This document shows positions 13,083-23,000 of a stretch of DNA of 50,336 bases, piece by piece. Position numbers and translations under genes: made by a program. Origin of the DNA: Alteromonas sp. LOR (lineage in GTDB: Bacteria > Pseudomonadota > Gammaproteobacteria > Enterobacterales > Alteromonadaceae); assembly GCF_000753865.1 (NCBI RefSeq), contig NZ_JQFW01000007.1:49297-99632 (forward strand), given 5' to 3'. Within the stretch, counting starts at the first letter, position 1. Each line of letters starts with the position of its first letter. Below the pieces are notes generated by a model that was given only the letters and a program-made list of their open reading frames with translations, was not told the origin of the DNA and did not search any database.

Positions 13083-13643
13083 TTACTTAAGTCGTTTTAC
13101 TTTTAAACGCTTATTTATACCGTCAACGCCTAAAAAGAATGCGCCGAATAGGCCCTTTTCGATAGTAACGCCCTGTCCTGTTTCTAATTTCAAATAGGTA
13201 TTATCTACTTGTTGCCACTGTGAGCCGTCGTTAAATGTGATCACTTGCTTTCCACGGGCGCCTTTTGACACCTCAGCAATCGTTAGTGCAACTTCAGATA
13301 CGTCGTCGGCTGGAGTGCGCTTTTTATCTAAGCCGAAAGACGCTTCAGGGTCTTGCTCTTCCATTTGTTGAGGCGCAGCAGCAACGGTAGGACGAACCGC
13401 CGGTACTTTGGTGACGGCTGGCTTTGGAGTTGCCCTAGGAATAGCCGGTACGTCACTTATTTGCATATCAACGTCGTCGTACTGGCTGATAGATTTTGCC
13501 ATACGGTCGTAGCACATAAGGCGCTTTAAGCTGTTTTCAGTGCCGCGACATTTTTCGATTGCTTTGCTTATACTTTCAGCCTGCACAGAAAATGTGCCTA
13601 ACGCTGCTAGCATTGAGATCAAAGTAATGGCTCGTGATTTCAT
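13083..13643 (-). CDS. Secreted protein of unknown function in the tat operon (VasI-like N-terminal region)
   Basis: A 186-residue protein with a clear signal peptide (MKSRAITLISMLAALGTFSVQA). The mature N terminus has KCRGTENSLKRLMCYDRMA, a paired-cysteine pattern seen in VasI-type and related small periplasmic proteins; a low-complexity Pro/Ala segment follows at about 75-115, then a compact C-terminal domain (about 130-186) ending KRLKVKRLK. There is no type VI secretion locus here, so a VasI function is not implied. ATG at 13643 has AAGGG upstream. It lies between tatC and tatD, 25 bases from tatC and directly against tatD. Function unknown. Confidence 0.8.
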   Translation of the reverse strand: MKSRAITLISMLAALGTFSVQAESISKAIEKCRGTENSLKRLMCYDRMAKSISQYDDVDMQISDVPAIPRATPKPAVTKVPAVRPTVAAAPQQMEEQDPEASFGLDKKRTPADDVSEVALTIAEVSKGARGKQVITFNDGSQWQQVDNTYLKLETGQGVTIEKGLFGAFFLGVDGINKRLKVKRLK

Positions 13644-13668
13644 TTTTATCCCTTTTGTTATTAATGAA

Positions 13669-14442
13669 TTAAACGTCGTCTGAAATTTTGTTTTCTGCTT
13701 CGTCTTGCTCGGGTTCATCTGCGTCCTTGGCCTTTCCAGCGTATAGCCCGCCTATGATCACGCCCACTTCAAACAGAAACCACATAGGGATTGCCAATAA
13801 AGTTTGCGAGATAATGTCTGGCGGGGTAAGCAGCATGCCGACAACAAACGCACCAACCACCACAAATGGGCGTTTAGCACGTAGTGATTTGGCGTCTGTA
13901 ACGCCGGTCCAACACAATAAAATAATAGCGATGGGTATTTCAAAAGACACGCCAAAAGCGAAAAACAGCTTTAACACGAAGTTCAGGTAGCTTGAAATAT
14001 CAGTGCTTACCGTAACGCCCTCGGGGGCTACACTCGTGAAAAAGGCAAAGGCAATGGGGAAAACCACAAAATACGCAAACGCCATACCCGCATAAAAGAG
14101 TAATGTGCTTGATAGCAGCAGTGGCGCCACCAAACGCTTTTCATTGCGATAAAGACCTGGCGCCACGAAGCCCCACACTTGATAAAGCACGTAAGGAATG
14201 GCGATAAAAAAGGATAGCACCAAGGTAAGTTTAAACGGCGCGAAAAACGGTGAGGCAACGTCAGTGGCAATCATTGTGGCATTTTCTGGCATTGCATTTA
14301 AAAGCGGCATAGCCAAAAGCTGATACAAATCTTGCGCAAACGCAGCCAAGCACAGGAAAACCACCAGCACGCTCAATAGCGCCTTTAGAATTCTGCTGCG
14401 TAATTCAATTAAATGAGATAGTAAGTTGTTAGCGTCAGACAT
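13669..14442 (-). CDS. tatC: Sec-independent protein translocase TatC
   Basis: Multi-spanning inner-membrane core of the twin-arginine translocon, which binds the RR signal peptide together with TatB. The 257-residue product has six predicted helices, the N-terminal HLIELRSRI motif, periplasmic SPFFAPFKL, and [12 protein letters not shown] in the first cytoplasmic loop. Its start codon follows directly after the tatB stop. The acidic C-terminal tail ([10 protein letters not shown]) is ordinary for marine species. Confidence 0.97.
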   Translation of the reverse strand: MSDANNLLSHLIELRSRILKALLSVLVVFLCLAAFAQDLYQLLAMPLLNAMPENATMIATDVASPFFAPFKLTLVLSFFIAIPYVLYQVWGFVAPGLYRNEKRLVAPLLLSSTLLFYAGMAFAYFVVFPIAFAFFTSVAPEGVTVSTDISSYLNFVLKLFFAFGVSFEIPIAIILLCWTGVTDAKSLRAKRPFVVVGAFVVGMLLTPPDIISQTLLAIPMWFLFEVGVIIGGLYAGKAKDADEPEQDEAENKISDDV

Positions 14443-14742
14443 CTACTGCTTTTTATATGGTTCTTGAACCGACTCAGCCGCTTTTTTCAACTCATCAACA
14501 CTTTGTTCAAGTTCTGGTGAGAGATCTTTAAGCCCTTGCTGTTCCGCTTTCTTAAGATTTTCATGCAATTCGTGCACGCGCAACTGATGCTCAACTTCTT
14601 GCTTAAAGCCAGTTGCCATATTACGCACGCCGCGAATAGTATTAATAGTGGAACGCATGGCACCGGGCAACCGTTCTGGACCTAACACTAGCAGGGCCAG
14701 AACGCCAATGACCAATAACTCCCAAAAGCCAATATCAAACAT
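14443..14742 (-). CDS. tatB: Sec-independent protein translocase TatB
   Basis: Single-pass membrane partner of TatC in the twin-arginine substrate receptor. The 99-residue product opens [20 protein letters not shown], followed by the PERLPGAMR hinge and an amphipathic helix. The ATG shares one base with the tatA stop (TAATG). TatB rather than TatA is shown by the glutamate in the transmembrane segment and the PERLP hinge. Confidence 0.97.
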   Translation of the reverse strand: MFDIGFWELLVIGVLALLVLGPERLPGAMRSTINTIRGVRNMATGFKQEVEHQLRVHELHENLKKAEQQGLKDLSPELEQSVDELKKAAESVQEPYKKQ

Positions 14743-14981
14743 TAGGACTTATCTTTAACGTCGCTTTCTGTTTTTGTGGATACTGAGTCAGTCGAGCGCT
14801 GCTCTTCAACCTGTTTTTTTTGGTCGAAGTCTGCATCTTTATCGTCTTCAGTGATTTCTTTTTTGAAACCTTTGATGGCACTACCTAAGTCGGTGCCGAT
14901 ACCTTTAAGGCGCTTTGTACCAAAAAGTAACACAACAATAACCAGTATTATCAGCAACTGCCAAATACTAATTCCACCCAT
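14742..14981 (-). CDS. tatA: Sec-independent protein translocase TatA
   Basis: Pore-forming subunit of the twin-arginine translocase. The 79-residue product has a short membrane helix ([17 protein letters not shown]), the [19 protein letters not shown] amphipathic helix and a charged tail. ATG is preceded by GGGGAGA. This is the first gene of the leftward run tatA-tatB-tatC-secreted protein-tatD-diguanylate cyclase-hemB, so the operon promoter should lie in 14982-15163. Confidence 0.97.
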   Translation of the reverse strand: MGGISIWQLLIILVIVVLLFGTKRLKGIGTDLGSAIKGFKKEITEDDKDADFDQKKQVEEQRSTDSVSTKTESDVKDKS

Positions 14982-15163
14982 AAAATTTATCTCCCCAACG
15001 TCAATGGCACCAGTATGCCACCGCGAGCCGTTCCTTTCACCTGAATATTTATCTTATCGAATAATCATTGACGTTTTGTACTTCCCGTTTCATTCTTTGT
15101 ATTACAAAGGATTGCTAATTTAAGCACCTAACATCACGATTGCTAACAAGGGGTTAGTCATTA

Positions 15164-16210
15164 ATGACCTGTGCGGTAACTGTGTTATGTCACTTTATGC
15201 TTGTCAACTTTTCGCCGCTACAAACCAACATAGAGACGGCCAAACGTGATGTAGATGCGGTCAGTAACCATGAGCAATCACAAAGCAGCGCCAGCCTGCA
15301 AACTCATCAGTCCAATGATCCCAACAATGTTCATGAACATCATTTTGACGAGCAGTGGTTTGATATTTGGCAGCGCAGTTTTACTGACTCCATGGATTTT
15401 ACTGTAAAGCAGTTTGATGGTTGGTTTCACAGTAACGACTCGGGTGCAAAACAACTCGGTGAACAAGCGCGTGCAGAGGGGCGTATTCAGCTTGCTTGGG
15501 AACCTCGTTCTGGGGATTTTGCTGACACAGATTTGCGTTTTAGGATCCGCGTAAAGCTTCCGGCACTTGAAGAGCGCGTTGACCTTTTGTTAAGTGATAA
15601 TGAAGATGAAACCCAAGACTCATCGATTCGAGCCGCCAGAGATACCGCCAATAACAATCGCGACCAGACCACCATTGCTCTGCGCTTTCGCCCAGATCAG
15701 AATTCACACTACTCTTTTAGAGTGGGAGCCGGACGACGTGACCAACTGTATACCCGAGCAAGGTATCGGGATGCCCTAGCTTTCACTAATAAATTGGCCA
15801 TGCTGTATGATGCTGAGTTGTATTACTTTACCAGAGACAGACTTGGTGCGGAGATAGGCGCTGCCTTTCAGTACGATATTAGTCCACGACACCTTGTGAG
15901 ACAAAACAATCGCTTTTTCTATCGCGATGAAACCAACGACTGGTTTTGGCGACATGAAATTCAGCACCTTTACTCCATAAACAGCCACAATGCGTTAATT
16001 CCTCACTTTATGGTGGAAGGACTGAGTCAGCCAAATTATCGCGTAGAGGAGGTGTATGGCGGCTTGAGATGGCGCTCTAACACGATTAGAGACTGGTTGT
16101 ATTTCGATGTAGAGCCCTTCGTGCTGTTACTTCGCGAAGAAAACTTTTCAGCGTCTTTAGGTGTGGCCCTTAGAGTAGAAGCTTACTACGGCGGCAACTC
16201 AGGCAATTAA
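15164..16210 (+). CDS. Exported protein of unknown function, beta-rich
   Basis: A 348-residue protein I do not recognise. A short hydrophobic N terminus (CAVTVLCHFMLVNFS) may be an export signal, although it lacks basic residues before the core. Next comes a low-complexity linker (about 25-55), an aromatic-rich helix (about 60-95), and from about residue 105 to the end alternating amphipathic strands with turns such as RNQ, DETNDW and RWRSN, resembling an outer-membrane beta barrel. The protein ends GNSGN rather than with an aromatic residue. Divergent from tatA across about 180 bases; terminated by the hairpin at 16242. Function unknown. Confidence 0.75.
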   Translation: MTCAVTVLCHFMLVNFSPLQTNIETAKRDVDAVSNHEQSQSSASLQTHQSNDPNNVHEHHFDEQWFDIWQRSFTDSMDFTVKQFDGWFHSNDSGAKQLGEQARAEGRIQLAWEPRSGDFADTDLRFRIRVKLPALEERVDLLLSDNEDETQDSSIRAARDTANNNRDQTTIALRFRPDQNSHYSFRVGAGRRDQLYTRARYRDALAFTNKLAMLYDAELYYFTRDRLGAEIGAAFQYDISPRHLVRQNNRFFYRDETNDWFWRHEIQHLYSINSHNALIPHFMVEGLSQPNYRVEEVYGGLRWRSNTIRDWLYFDVEPFVLLLREENFSASLGVALRVEAYYGGNSGN

Positions 16211-16241
16211 TGAGGTAGGACTTTTTTGATTGGCAAATAAA

Positions 16242-16272
16242 AAGGCCAGTCTTTATCAACTGGCCTTCTTTC
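16242..16272. terminator. Bidirectional terminator between the unknown gene and ilvH
   Basis: AAGGCCAGT-loop-ACTGGCCTT with CTTTCTTTT to the right and TTTTTATTT when read leftwards. It serves two convergent genes. Confidence 0.85.
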
Positions 16273-16321
16273 TTTTATCGTTGCTGTGCTGCCGGTAATT
16301 AGCAGCGAGAGCCAATGAATA

Positions 16322-16819
16322 CTAAGGACGAAGTGCTCTATCACCTCGGGCCAAACCGCACACGCCGGTTCTAGAAGATTCAATTACCTCAGCACATTGC
16401 CCCATTGTAGCGGCAAACGCGTCGAGCTTGTCGGTAGTACCGGTAATCTCAATGGTGTAGTTGTTGGCATTCACATCGAGAATGCGGCCACGAAATATAT
16501 CCGAGTTACGCTTCACTTCCGCGCGCACTGACTCTGTGCGAGTAGCAACCTTGATTAACATCAATTCACGTTCAATGTGCGTATTTTCCGTTAAATCGGC
16601 CACTTTAAGTACATCGATAAGCTTGTTCACCTGCTTGGTGATCTGTTCTATCACCTTATCATCCCCGTGGGTGATAATCGTTAAGCGAGACAAGCTGGAA
16701 TCGTCTGTAGGCGCTACACATAACGAATCAACGTTATATCCACGCTGTGAGAAGACACCAACAATACGTGATAGTGCGCCAGGGGCGTTTTCCATTAATA
16801 CTGAAATAATGCGTTTCAT
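16322..16819 (-). CDS. ilvH: Acetolactate synthase regulatory (small) subunit
   Basis: Valine-sensing regulatory subunit of acetohydroxyacid synthase III. The 165-residue product has an N-terminal ACT domain (ENAPGALSRIVGVFSQRGYN, residues 10-29) and the usual C-terminal domain ending in GVCGLARGDRALRP. Its ATG overlaps the ilvI stop (TGATG), so the two are translationally coupled. Confidence 0.97.
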   Translation of the reverse strand: MKRIISVLMENAPGALSRIVGVFSQRGYNVDSLCVAPTDDSSLSRLTIITHGDDKVIEQITKQVNKLIDVLKVADLTENTHIERELMLIKVATRTESVRAEVKRNSDIFRGRILDVNANNYTIEITGTTDKLDAFAATMGQCAEVIESSRTGVCGLARGDRALRP

Positions 16820-18537
16820 CAGGTTCGCTCCGTCTTGCTCAAGCGCATGTCATCCATGGCGCCGTACTTAATTTGCATTGGATATACGTGTTCGTTTTGA
16901 TCGATGGCAATGTCCATAAATACAAGTCTATCTGTATAGCTAAAGCATTTCTCCATCGCTGCATCTAGGTCTTCTAACTTGTCGACCTTAATACCAACAT
17001 GCCCATAGGCCTCAGCAAGCTTAACGAAGTCGGGCATAGAATCCATGTAGGAATGCGAGTGGCGACCTTTATAAATCATGTCTTGCCATTGGCGAACCAT
17101 TCCAAGGGCACGGTTGTTCAACGAAATAATCTTAATAGGTAGGTTGTACTGCAAGCAGGTAGACAACTCTTGAATATTCATTTGAATACTACCGTCACCT
17201 GTAACTACAACCGATGTGGCTTTAGGGTGAGCAAACTGAACGCCCATGGCCGCTGGCAAGCCAAAGCCCATGGTGCCAAGGCCACCTGAATTTATCCACT
17301 GACGAGGTTTGTCGTATTGATAGTACAGTGCCGCAAACATTTGATGCTGGCCAACATCTGAACTCACAAACGCTTTTCCATCGGTATGTTTGTACAAGGT
17401 CTCGATAACGCGCTGAGGCTTTATGACTTCCTCGCCTTGCTCGTAATTCAAACACGTCTTTGCACGCCATGTTGCAATTTGTTCCCACCAATCGGCAAGC
17501 TTCTCTGGCTGATGTGATAAGTCTTTCTTATCTACTTGGCTAAGAATTTGATCTAATACTTTATCTACCGAGCCCACTACAGGAATGTGTGCGTTTACGG
17601 TTTTTGAGATTGACGCTGGGTCAATATCTACATGAATAATGTCTGCATGGGGACAGAACTTGTCCACATTGTTTGTCACGCGGTCATCAAATCGCGCGCC
17701 CAATGCAATAATACAATCAGCATTGTGCATCGACTTGTTGGCTTCAAGGGTGCCATGCATGCCCAGCATACCGATAAACTGCTTGTGCGTACCCGGCATT
17801 GCACCTAAACCCATAAGCGTGCAAGTTACAGGGGCATTTAGCTTTTCCGCCAATTCAATCACTTTACTTGATGCATCGCATGCTACTGCACCGCCGCCAA
17901 CATAAAGTATAGGGCGCTCGGCCTTAAGTAGTGACTCTACCGCTTTTTTAACCTGCTTTGGGTGGCCTTTTTCAGTGGGGTTATATGAACGCATAGTGAC
18001 ATCGCTTGGGAATACATAAGGATGTTCATCTGCAACACTCACCAAGTCTTTTGGTAAATCAACCACAACAGGGCCAGGACGGCCAGTGTTTGCAATATAA
18101 TAAGCTTTAGCAATCGCCTCTGGGATATCCACCGAACGCTTTACAAGAAAACTGTGCTTAACGATAGGGCGCGAGCACCCTACCATGTCAGTCTCTTGGA
18201 ATGCGTCTTCACCAATGTGCATAGACGGCACTTGCCCTGACAGCACAACCATAGGGATTGAATCCATATAAGCTGTAGCTATACCGGTGATCGTGTTTGT
18301 TGCCCCTGGACCTGAGGTGACGAGAACGGTGCCGGTTTTGCCAGTTGAACGTGCATACCCATCCGCCATATGTGCGGCTGCCTGTTCATGACGCACGAGG
18401 ACATGTTTGACATCTTCTTGCGCATATAACGCATCGTAAATGTCTAGTACGGCTCCACCTGGGTAGCCGAACACATGAGTCACTCCTACATCTTTTAGCG
18501 CTTCAACCACCATGGCTGCGCCCGACATCATTTTCAC
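16819..18537 (-). CDS. ilvI: Acetolactate synthase III catalytic (large) subunit
   Basis: Thiamine-diphosphate enzyme making 2-acetolactate or 2-aceto-2-hydroxybutyrate at the first common step of branched-chain amino acid synthesis. The product has [16 protein letters not shown] near the N terminus, the catalytic glutamate in [15 protein letters not shown], an FAD-binding middle domain, and the ThDP motif GDGSIQMN...SLNN. The frame is open to a TTG at 18627, and an ATG lies at 18552. I chose GTG at 18537 because it gives the family-like start (V)[10 protein letters not shown] and has GGAGAT eight bases upstream; ATG at 18531 is also possible. Regulation by Lrp, as in E. coli, cannot be judged here. 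Confidence 0.93.
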   Translation of the reverse strand: MKMMSGAAMVVEALKDVGVTHVFGYPGGAVLDIYDALYAQEDVKHVLVRHEQAAAHMADGYARSTGKTGTVLVTSGPGATNTITGIATAYMDSIPMVVLSGQVPSMHIGEDAFQETDMVGCSRPIVKHSFLVKRSVDIPEAIAKAYYIANTGRPGPVVVDLPKDLVSVADEHPYVFPSDVTMRSYNPTEKGHPKQVKKAVESLLKAERPILYVGGGAVACDASSKVIELAEKLNAPVTCTLMGLGAMPGTHKQFIGMLGMHGTLEANKSMHNADCIIALGARFDDRVTNNVDKFCPHADIIHVDIDPASISKTVNAHIPVVGSVDKVLDQILSQVDKKDLSHQPEKLADWWEQIATWRAKTCLNYEQGEEVIKPQRVIETLYKHTDGKAFVSSDVGQHQMFAALYYQYDKPRQWINSGGLGTMGFGLPAAMGVQFAHPKATSVVVTGDGSIQMNIQELSTCLQYNLPIKIISLNNRALGMVRQWQDMIYKGRHSHSYMDSMPDFVKLAEAYGHVGIKVDKLEDLDAAMEKCFSYTDRLVFMDIAIDQNEHVYPMQIKYGAMDDMRLSKTERT

Positions 18538-18792
18538 TGTTGTATCTCCCATAAAAGGTTGTGTATTGTCAGCTTTCGTTGACCATGTCCGGACTATATC
18601 GAAGCTATTAGGAAGATAAAACACCAAATTGAGGAAAAGTGAGATATATATCCCAATAATGAAGATTATTAGGATGGATATTTCGAATAAAGCTAGCTAG
18701 CAACGTAAATTAGGATGAAGTTTTACATTGATTTAACATTTATTAGGATCAATACATTTCGTGCACTTATATAGAGCAAAGGTAGACACCTC
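18538..18792 (-). promoter_or_regulatory. ilvIH upstream region
   Basis: AT-rich spacer between ilvI and maoP. It holds a small inverted repeat AATAATgaagATTATT at 18655-18670. No leader peptide rich in Leu, Val or Ile codons was seen, so attenuation is not supported. Confidence 0.4.
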
Positions 18793-19176
18793 TCAATCTG
18801 ATATGTCTACATCAAGGTCGCTATTATCACTTATGGTTGTATCACTATCATCATCGCCATCCTCAAGAATGGGTTTTTGAGAACCGTAAATACTCGCTGC
18901 TTTTGGTCGATTTATGCGTCGTTGGTATTTTAACCACACCCTCTCTTGAGGCGTTGCTGGCTCGCGATGGCCTAGTGCTGATTCGAGATAGGATTGTTCT
19001 TCATCATTTTCAGGCGTAATGTGGCCATCGACAAGGGCTGCAAATAACCCCCCTGTAGACTGCAGAAGCTTGCTCTCTGAAATAGAGAAATCACCAGAAC
19101 GGGCAAAGCCATATGGGTAATTTTTTTTATCCACAAACAGTTTACCCACTACCTGCGCTTTCGTCATAACCGCCAT
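18793..19176 (-). CDS. maoP: MaoP-like protein (DUF413)
   Basis: Homologue of E. coli MaoP (YifE), which with the short site maoS organises the Ori macrodomain of the chromosome. The 127-residue product has the DUF413 core DKKNYPYGFARSGDFSI and the conserved EPATPQERVWLKYQRRINRPK block; the C-terminal 30 residues are strongly acidic (DGDDDSDTTISDNSD). ATG at 19176 is preferred over the open frame to 19194 because GGGGTG lies just upstream. It is a single gene facing the ilvIH region. Confidence 0.88.
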   Translation of the reverse strand: MAVMTKAQVVGKLFVDKKNYPYGFARSGDFSISESKLLQSTGGLFAALVDGHITPENDEEQSYLESALGHREPATPQERVWLKYQRRINRPKAASIYGSQKPILEDGDDDSDTTISDNSDLDVDISD

Positions 19177-19209
19177 ATTCACCCCGTTCAACACATGTTA
19201 GCTTGGTGG

Positions 19210-19231
19210 TAGCTGGCACATGTACCAGCTA
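19210..19231. promoter_or_regulatory. 22-bp near-perfect palindrome upstream of maoP
   Basis: TAGCTGGCACATGTACCAGCTA pairs at 10 of 11 positions and lies about 34 bases before the maoP start. It could be an operator, or a local counterpart of the cis site that works with MaoP in E. coli; no sequence match to that site is claimed. Confidence 0.45.
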
Positions 19232-19346
19232 TGCAATAGACTTTTTACCCGACATCTATCGATAGGTTTAGTTTGGTTTATAGCGGCTGTCAAACCGAAA
19301 ATACACGGTAGTAAAAACTTAATATATTAACGTGGTTTAAAGACAG

Positions 19347-19370
19347 AAAAGGCCGCAAATGCGGCCCCTT
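19347..19370 (-). terminator. Intrinsic terminator after the DUF4442 gene
   Basis: Read leftwards, GGGGCCGC-ATTT-GCGGCCTTTTC just past the stop of the DUF4442 gene. Confidence 0.75.
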
Positions 19371-19394
19371 AAATTACGATTGAGGAAATGTTTT

Positions 19395-19856
19395 TTATCG
19401 CTTTTCACTTACCCACACTGTAATAGTTCCATCAACCACTACTGTGCCTTCTTTATTATATGCTTTTACTGAAATAGGCAGGTTACCGGGCTTCCATGCA
19501 TCTTCTGGCACTTCGGCAACACAACGTATATCGGAGTCCGCTTTTGCTGGGTACTTCACTTCCATACCTTTAGGTATCCACCGCAAATGTTTTGGAATAG
19601 ATGCCTCGCACATAAACCCCATTGCCATTTCTAGCCCGTTACAAATTGCAATAACATGCACCGTGCCGATATGGTTTTCTATTGCTTTGCGCTTCTTAAG
19701 ATAGACTTCACAATAATTCGGTCTGACGTCGGTAATTAAAGGCGACACGGTAGAGAAATAAGGCGCTCTACGCGCAGAGTACCAACTGAACAGCTTTTTA
19801 CCGAAAGGCAGTTTTAGAAATTTATTGTAGGTGTTTAGTACGTAGTTATTGGACAT
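19395..19856 (-). CDS. DUF4442 hotdog-fold protein
   Basis: A 153-residue protein of the DUF4442 group, which shares the hotdog fold of acyl-CoA thioesterases. Visible core: the helix segment HVIAICNGLEMAMGFMCEASIP and the strand set GMEVKYPAKADSDIRCVAEV. It may act on an acyl thioester, but no activity can be assigned from sequence. ATG at 19856 is chosen because it begins MSNNYVLNTYNKF, the typical N terminus; the frame remains open 23 codons upstream. It stands alone between two terminators. Confidence 0.8.
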   Translation of the reverse strand: MSNNYVLNTYNKFLKLPFGKKLFSWYSARRAPYFSTVSPLITDVRPNYCEVYLKKRKAIENHIGTVHVIAICNGLEMAMGFMCEASIPKHLRWIPKGMEVKYPAKADSDIRCVAEVPEDAWKPGNLPISVKAYNKEGTVVVDGTITVWVSEKR

Positions 19857-19983
19857 AGTATTCAGTGTTCCACAGCAACGGTATACGCGTATGTTAAAAA
19901 TTGAGCTGGCATCTTGTAACAGCAAGCACTTATCTGGTTAGACCAGTAAGAGTAGCGTTTGATTCGGTTAAAAGCAATGAGAC

Positions 19984-20020
19984 AAAAAAAAGCCCCGCGC
20001 ACTTTCGTGGCGGGGCTGTT
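19984..20020 (-). terminator. Intrinsic terminator after the TonB-dependent receptor
   Basis: Read leftwards, AGCCCCGC-loop-GCGGGGCT followed by eight T residues, just after the receptor stop codon. Confidence 0.9.
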
Positions 20021-20036
20021 ATTCATCTCACCTAGA

Positions 20037-23000
20037 TTACATGTTGTAATTCAAACCAAGGAAGAAGAAACGTCCTCGAGGGCCTGCTGGACGAGAAAGC
20101 GTACCTAAATACGGGTCTTCTTCGAACGCATTATTCACACCACCATACACTTCTAGTGAATCGTCGAAGGTATAAGATACAGAAAAGTCGTGAACTAGCG
20201 CAGAACCTGTTGATGTAATGCTGACGAAGTCAGGGTTGTTTTCAATATCTTGGTTCTCTAACCCCGGAAGTAGTTGCGAACTTTCGTAACGCCCTTGCCA
20301 TCCGATAACAAAATCGCCAATTAAATAATCGACGTTCATGTTCACAATCCACTCTGGACGGCTAAATGTGCCGAGCACATCAGTCACTTCATCCGGTGCC
20401 GATACGTCGCGAACTTCATCATTTTTAAGGAAGTTTGTGCCGTTAAGAGTAAAGTTTAAACGAGAGTCTGTGCCGGTTAATTCTGCTAAATCAAAACCAT
20501 AATCAACACGGAAATCGATTCCCGAGGTTTCCACTGCTGCCAGGTTTATAAACCCTGAGCGGAAGTTAGAAATAGAACCGTTTGTTGCATTTCGGTCTAC
20601 CGCATCACAGAACTGGTTGTTGATCGTTGGTGCATCAACACAGTTAGACGCAATATCAAAACCACTTAGGCTATCGATAAGACCATCAATCTGGATGTTG
20701 TAATAATCTAGCGTGAATACTAGGCCATCAAACAAACCGTCCAGCTCGCCAGAGGGCATCCACACTGTACCTATCGTAATGGTTTCCGCTTCTTCTGGTT
20801 CTAGGTCTGGATTACCACCTGTGGTTCCAGCGACGAAGGCCGACAAGAAGTTAGTTGAATCATATGAGCCATCGGCAACGCTATCGCCGATTAATGCAAT
20901 ACAGTTTGCTTCGCGGAATTCAGAACCTGCTTCAATAAAGTTTTGGTTACATGGGTCGTCGCCTGCACCCAATGTTGCAGCAAACGTTGGCGCAAATGCT
21001 TCGTTTATATTTGGAACACGAACCGCTTCAGAGTACGTAGTACGCACACTAAACGTTTCTACAGGAGACCATACTGAACCCACTGTCCACGCATCATGAG
21101 TGCCGTATGGGTCGTAGTCTGAACTACGATACGCGGTACGAAGTTCAAGACGCTCGGCGAAATCCATTCCCTCTAATAGTGGAATAGTGGCTTCTACAAA
21201 ATATTCTGAAACATCGTATTGACCATTTGATGCGTTCGTTGGTCCACTGCGTGAATCTAGTGTGCCAAATGTCAGGCCAGATGCTGAATAAGGGTCTGGT
21301 GTAAAATTACTTGTTTCACGACGCCATTCGTAACCTAACGCAAACGATACTGGACCGGCTGGTAGTTCAAATAAATCAGACGAGTTACCTGAAATAACAG
21401 CAAGGAAGTTCTCTTGTTCAATTTCGTTTTCCGACGTCGCCGGCTGGAAAATAAACGCCGCAGCTTCGGCGCTTACTGAATCTTTTCCAAACAAGTTAAC
21501 GGGAACGCACGATCCGTCGCCAGGTTGGAAAGTATTAAAACCAAAGTTGCCATTAACCGTGGGGAATGGTGACGTTGGTGGCAGAGCAGAACCGTCTAAA
21601 TCTGAACGACACACGGCTTCACCAGTTGTTGGGTCTGTTACCGCATCAATAGCTGCGAAGTAGCGGTCTTCTAAGCGAACTCTGGATGTAATATCAGCAT
21701 CCGTACGACCGTAGTTATAAAATACTTCGTATTCTAATTCGGTATTGGGGATGTAACCGTCGAAGCCAGTGACTATACGGAACGTTTTGCGCTCGGCTTC
21801 AGGGTTTGAGGTTGCATTGAAATCTAGAACGTCGCGAGACATTACCAAACTTACGCTTTCTCCCTCGCCATTAAGCTGGTTGATTTGAGCAAGTAGCGCA
21901 CTAGGTACAAATGGGTTGTCTAACGAGATTGGAATATCATCGTTAAAGCCGTTTACTTGGTTGGTTTCTTTGGTTTCACTTGAAACAAACTTAGCATCAA
22001 CAAAAAAGTTTATAAAATCATTTACTTCATAGTTAGACACCGCTTGAACTAACAAACGCTTAGATTCAGGCAGAATTAATTCGCTATCAGGGGAAGCTGG
22101 AACGCCGTCACCGCCGCTTGCATCAAAGGCACCTATATACACATCACCTGGGTTATAAGCACGTAAATTACCGTCTTCACCAATTACCTGACAGGTTGGG
22201 ATCATTTGTGAGCCGATAGTGGCACAACCTGCAGCACCGCCGGAATCAAGTACGTCAACAAATGCACTGCCAGTGAGTGAGATTACACCGCGATCACTTG
22301 AGATAGGCAGGCGATAATTAGGCACCCATGTGTTGTCAAAGCGAGCATCTACACCAAAAGCTTCCTGAGTAGCCGCTGAGTTAGCGACTTGAGAGAATAA
22401 ACCTGAACCAGCAAAGTCTCTGTCGCGAGCAAATACGGGGCTGGTTTCTTGATATTCAACGGCAAAAACAAGGTCACCGCGATCGCTGGTAAAGCCGTTT
22501 GCTAATGATAAGAAGAATTCATTGGCATCGCCATCATCAGTAACACCGGTTTGTGTACGAACTTCTAAGCCATCAAACGACGCGCCGTCGCGCATATTGA
22601 AGTTAACAACACCGGTAACCGCATCGGCGCCGTATACCGCTGACGCACCACCCGTTAATACCTCTACATTGCGAAGCAGTGCAGTAGAAAGAGCATTAAC
22701 GTCAACTGAGCCTGTTCCTTCAATACCGGAAACGTGGCGGCGGCCATTTTCCATGACTAGAGTTCTTTCACTACCTAGGTTACGTAAGTCTAATAAACTT
22801 GCACCTAGTGGCGTACCGCTGAACGCTGAAAATGAGCCAGGAAGTGAAGCCTGTAGCTGTGGAGACTCACGCAACATGGCACCAAGGTCGATTTGACCTG
22901 AGGTTTTAATGTCGCCCGCGTTAATTGCAAGGACTGGACTTGCGGCACTTAATGATGAATCTTGCGCAACACGAGAACCGGTTACCACTACTTTTTCGAC

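Noticed and set aside
13083..13643. Type VI secretion component VasI
   Set aside because: Only the N-terminal cysteine pattern is similar, and no type VI secretion genes are in the window.
18538..18627. N-terminal extension of IlvI from TTG at 18627
   Set aside because: TTG start without ribosome site; family alignment begins near MMSGAAMVV.
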